Below, piece after piece: positions 62,856 to 64,000 of a DNA stretch of 64,000 nucleotides. Source of the stretch: Punica granatum (lineage: Eukaryota > Streptophyta > Magnoliopsida > Myrtales > Lythraceae); assembly GCF_007655135.1 (NCBI RefSeq), contig NC_045133.1, positions 21,425,845 to 21,489,844 on the forward strand, given 5' to 3'. The position numbers and the translations under genes are program-made. How positions within the stretch are numbered: the stretch's first letter is position 1; each line of letters opens with the position of its first letter. The notes beneath the pieces are model-generated. The model was not told the origin of the DNA. It saw nothing but the letters and a program-made list of their open reading frames with translations, and did no database searches.

Positions 62856-63556
62856 CCAGACAAACGTCTTCCAATTTTCCAGTTTTCTCTTTTCACTATA
62901 GGTGGAGAATAAGGGGATAGAAACATGTATTCAGAAGTTGATGTCTTTTTACGAGCAACAAAGAAGGATGTTTTCCCGCGGTTTCTTCAGTCCAGTCTCC
63001 GTTTTCTTGTAACCAGCACTGTAGCCTTTCTTCACGCGGTTATGGTTGCCAGGGTGTTTAGTATTCATTCAACAAATATGAGTATCCTCATACCGGCAAT
63101 AGCTTATCGGAATTCGAGTTCCACCATTTTCAACTATCACCATCTTGTTTGGATCTCAGGTTAGGAATGGTTATAGAGCTGGGTTTAATATTTCATAATT
63201 CATCCATCCATAACTCTTTCTAACCCGTGATCTAGACAAGCCAGACAAACGTCTTCCAATCTTCCAGTTTTCTCTTTTCACTATAGGCGGAGAATAAGGG
63301 GATAAAAACATGTATTCAGAAGTTGATGTCATGTCACGAGCAACAAAGAAGGATGTTTTCCCGCGATATCTTCAGTCTGGTTTCCGTTTTCCTGTAACTA
63401 GCACCGTAGCCTTTCTTCACGCGGTTACGGTTGCCAGAGTGTCTAGTATTCATTCCACAAATATGAGTATTCCTCATACAGGCAATAGCCTATCGGAATT
63501 CGAGTTCCACCATTTTCAACTACCACCGTCTTGTTTGGATCGCAAGTTAAAAATGA
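62856..63556. repeat. two tandem ~315-bp copies, about 90% identical
   Basis: Copy 1 is 62856-63170 and copy 2 is 63241-63556, offset 385 bases, starting 156 bases after the GT4 stop. Both open with CCAGACAAACGTCTTCCAAT and both contain a frame from ATG at 62925 and 63310 (MYSEVDV...). The frames differ mainly by amino-acid-changing substitutions and diverge after an indel, so I do not call them genes. Copy 1 may overlap the GT4 3' UTR. Confidence 0.85.
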
Positions 63557-63568
63557 TATATGACTGCA

Positions 63569-63600
63569 CCCGTACAGTGCATGGGAAAAGAAAAAACTAG
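63569..63600 (+). mobile_element. Helitron-like 3' terminus
   Basis: Imperfect hairpin CCCGTACAGTGCATGGG (63569-63585), an 11-base A-rich spacer and CTAG (63597-63600), followed by T. This is the Helitron 3' layout also seen at 37332-37357. A truncated version, ACCCGTGATCTAG, ends at 63235 just before the second tandem copy. The matching 5' TC end was not found. From 63601 to 64000 no gene is seen. Confidence 0.6.
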
Positions 63601-64000
63601 TATAAATTATATTTGTTTTCTAGTTACCGATATCACCTTAATGTCCGACAACCCATTAGATACTTTCTCACGCATACTCATAAAACATTATCTCGGCGGG
63701 TCTACGATTTTGGTTTTTTTTTTCTGAAATTTAAATATATTGAATTCTGAATGTGACATGTGCCAGGTAGCCATGTATATAGGACGATTCAGAAGGAAAT
63801 GTTGTGCTCTTCTGATGTATGTTATTCGCAATTTTATCTTCGCCACAAGATTGTCTTCACTTCATCGATTGAAACTAAATATCCTCACTTATACATCAGC
63901 TTGTTCTAGTTACAAAGTGCATTCGGTGAATTTGAAATACCCTGTACTTCGACTACGTACAATATAGGTCCATTAACGGAGAGCTAGCAAACTACGCAAC

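Noticed and set aside
62925..63600. Twin small proteins MYSEVDV... (79 and 96 codons)
   Set aside because: The copies differ mostly at amino-acid-changing positions and an indel shifts the frame near the end, which argues against selection for protein. Kept only as a repeat.

Overview
This is plant nuclear DNA, from a eudicot and most likely a rosid. Genes are split by GT-AG introns, encode plant-specific families, and sit in AT-rich DNA full of short non-autonomous transposons. I cannot name the species from sequence alone. I found no tRNA, rRNA or CRISPR feature and no bacterial-style operon.

Layout. (1) 1-3946, +: 3' two thirds of a V-ATPase subunit a gene, tail-to-tail with (2) 5710-7536, -: an RD19/cathepsin-F-like cysteine protease. 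(3) 7.5-23 kb holds no gene I can support. It contains SINEs, foldback elements, degraded miniature LTR elements, simple repeats and a 32-base poly-C tract. (4) 23025-25491, +: a WAT1 orthologue (vacuolar auxin exporter). (5) 26-32 kb: a complete miniature LTR retrotransposon (TRIM), a decayed tandem array and a probable LTR fragment. (6) 32082-32918, -: a DREB2-type AP2/ERF factor. (7) 33-45 kb: a transposon-rich, very AT-rich stretch with SINEs, a 9-bp-TSD MULE foldback, Helitrons and a broken aspartic-protease pseudogene. (8) 45250-50431, -: an organellar Obg GTPase in 10 exons with a Tourist MITE in one intron. (9) 52586-55468, +: a three-domain jacalin-related lectin. (10) 56051-58594, -: a plastid-type RsmI rRNA methyltransferase, divergent from (11) 59315-62700, +: a type II membrane GT4 glycosyltransferase. 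(12) 62856-63600: a tandem ~315-bp duplication ending in a Helitron-like 3' terminus.

The genes do not form one pathway. Two encode organellar translation and ribosome factors (Obg, RsmI) and three relate to vacuole or endomembrane functions (V-ATPase, RD19-like protease, WAT1). From memory, several neighbour pairs match Arabidopsis neighbours (VHA-a3/RD19, DREB2D/WAT1, jacalin/GT4), so the gene order looks ancestral, with intergenic space inflated by transposons. I found no convincing new biological system. The most notable items are the mapped transposon termini, a GC-AG intron in WAT1, the tandem Helitron ends, and the aspartic-protease relic with both catalytic motifs altered. Exon limits were read by eye from reading frame, splice dinucleotides and family knowledge, with no transcript support.
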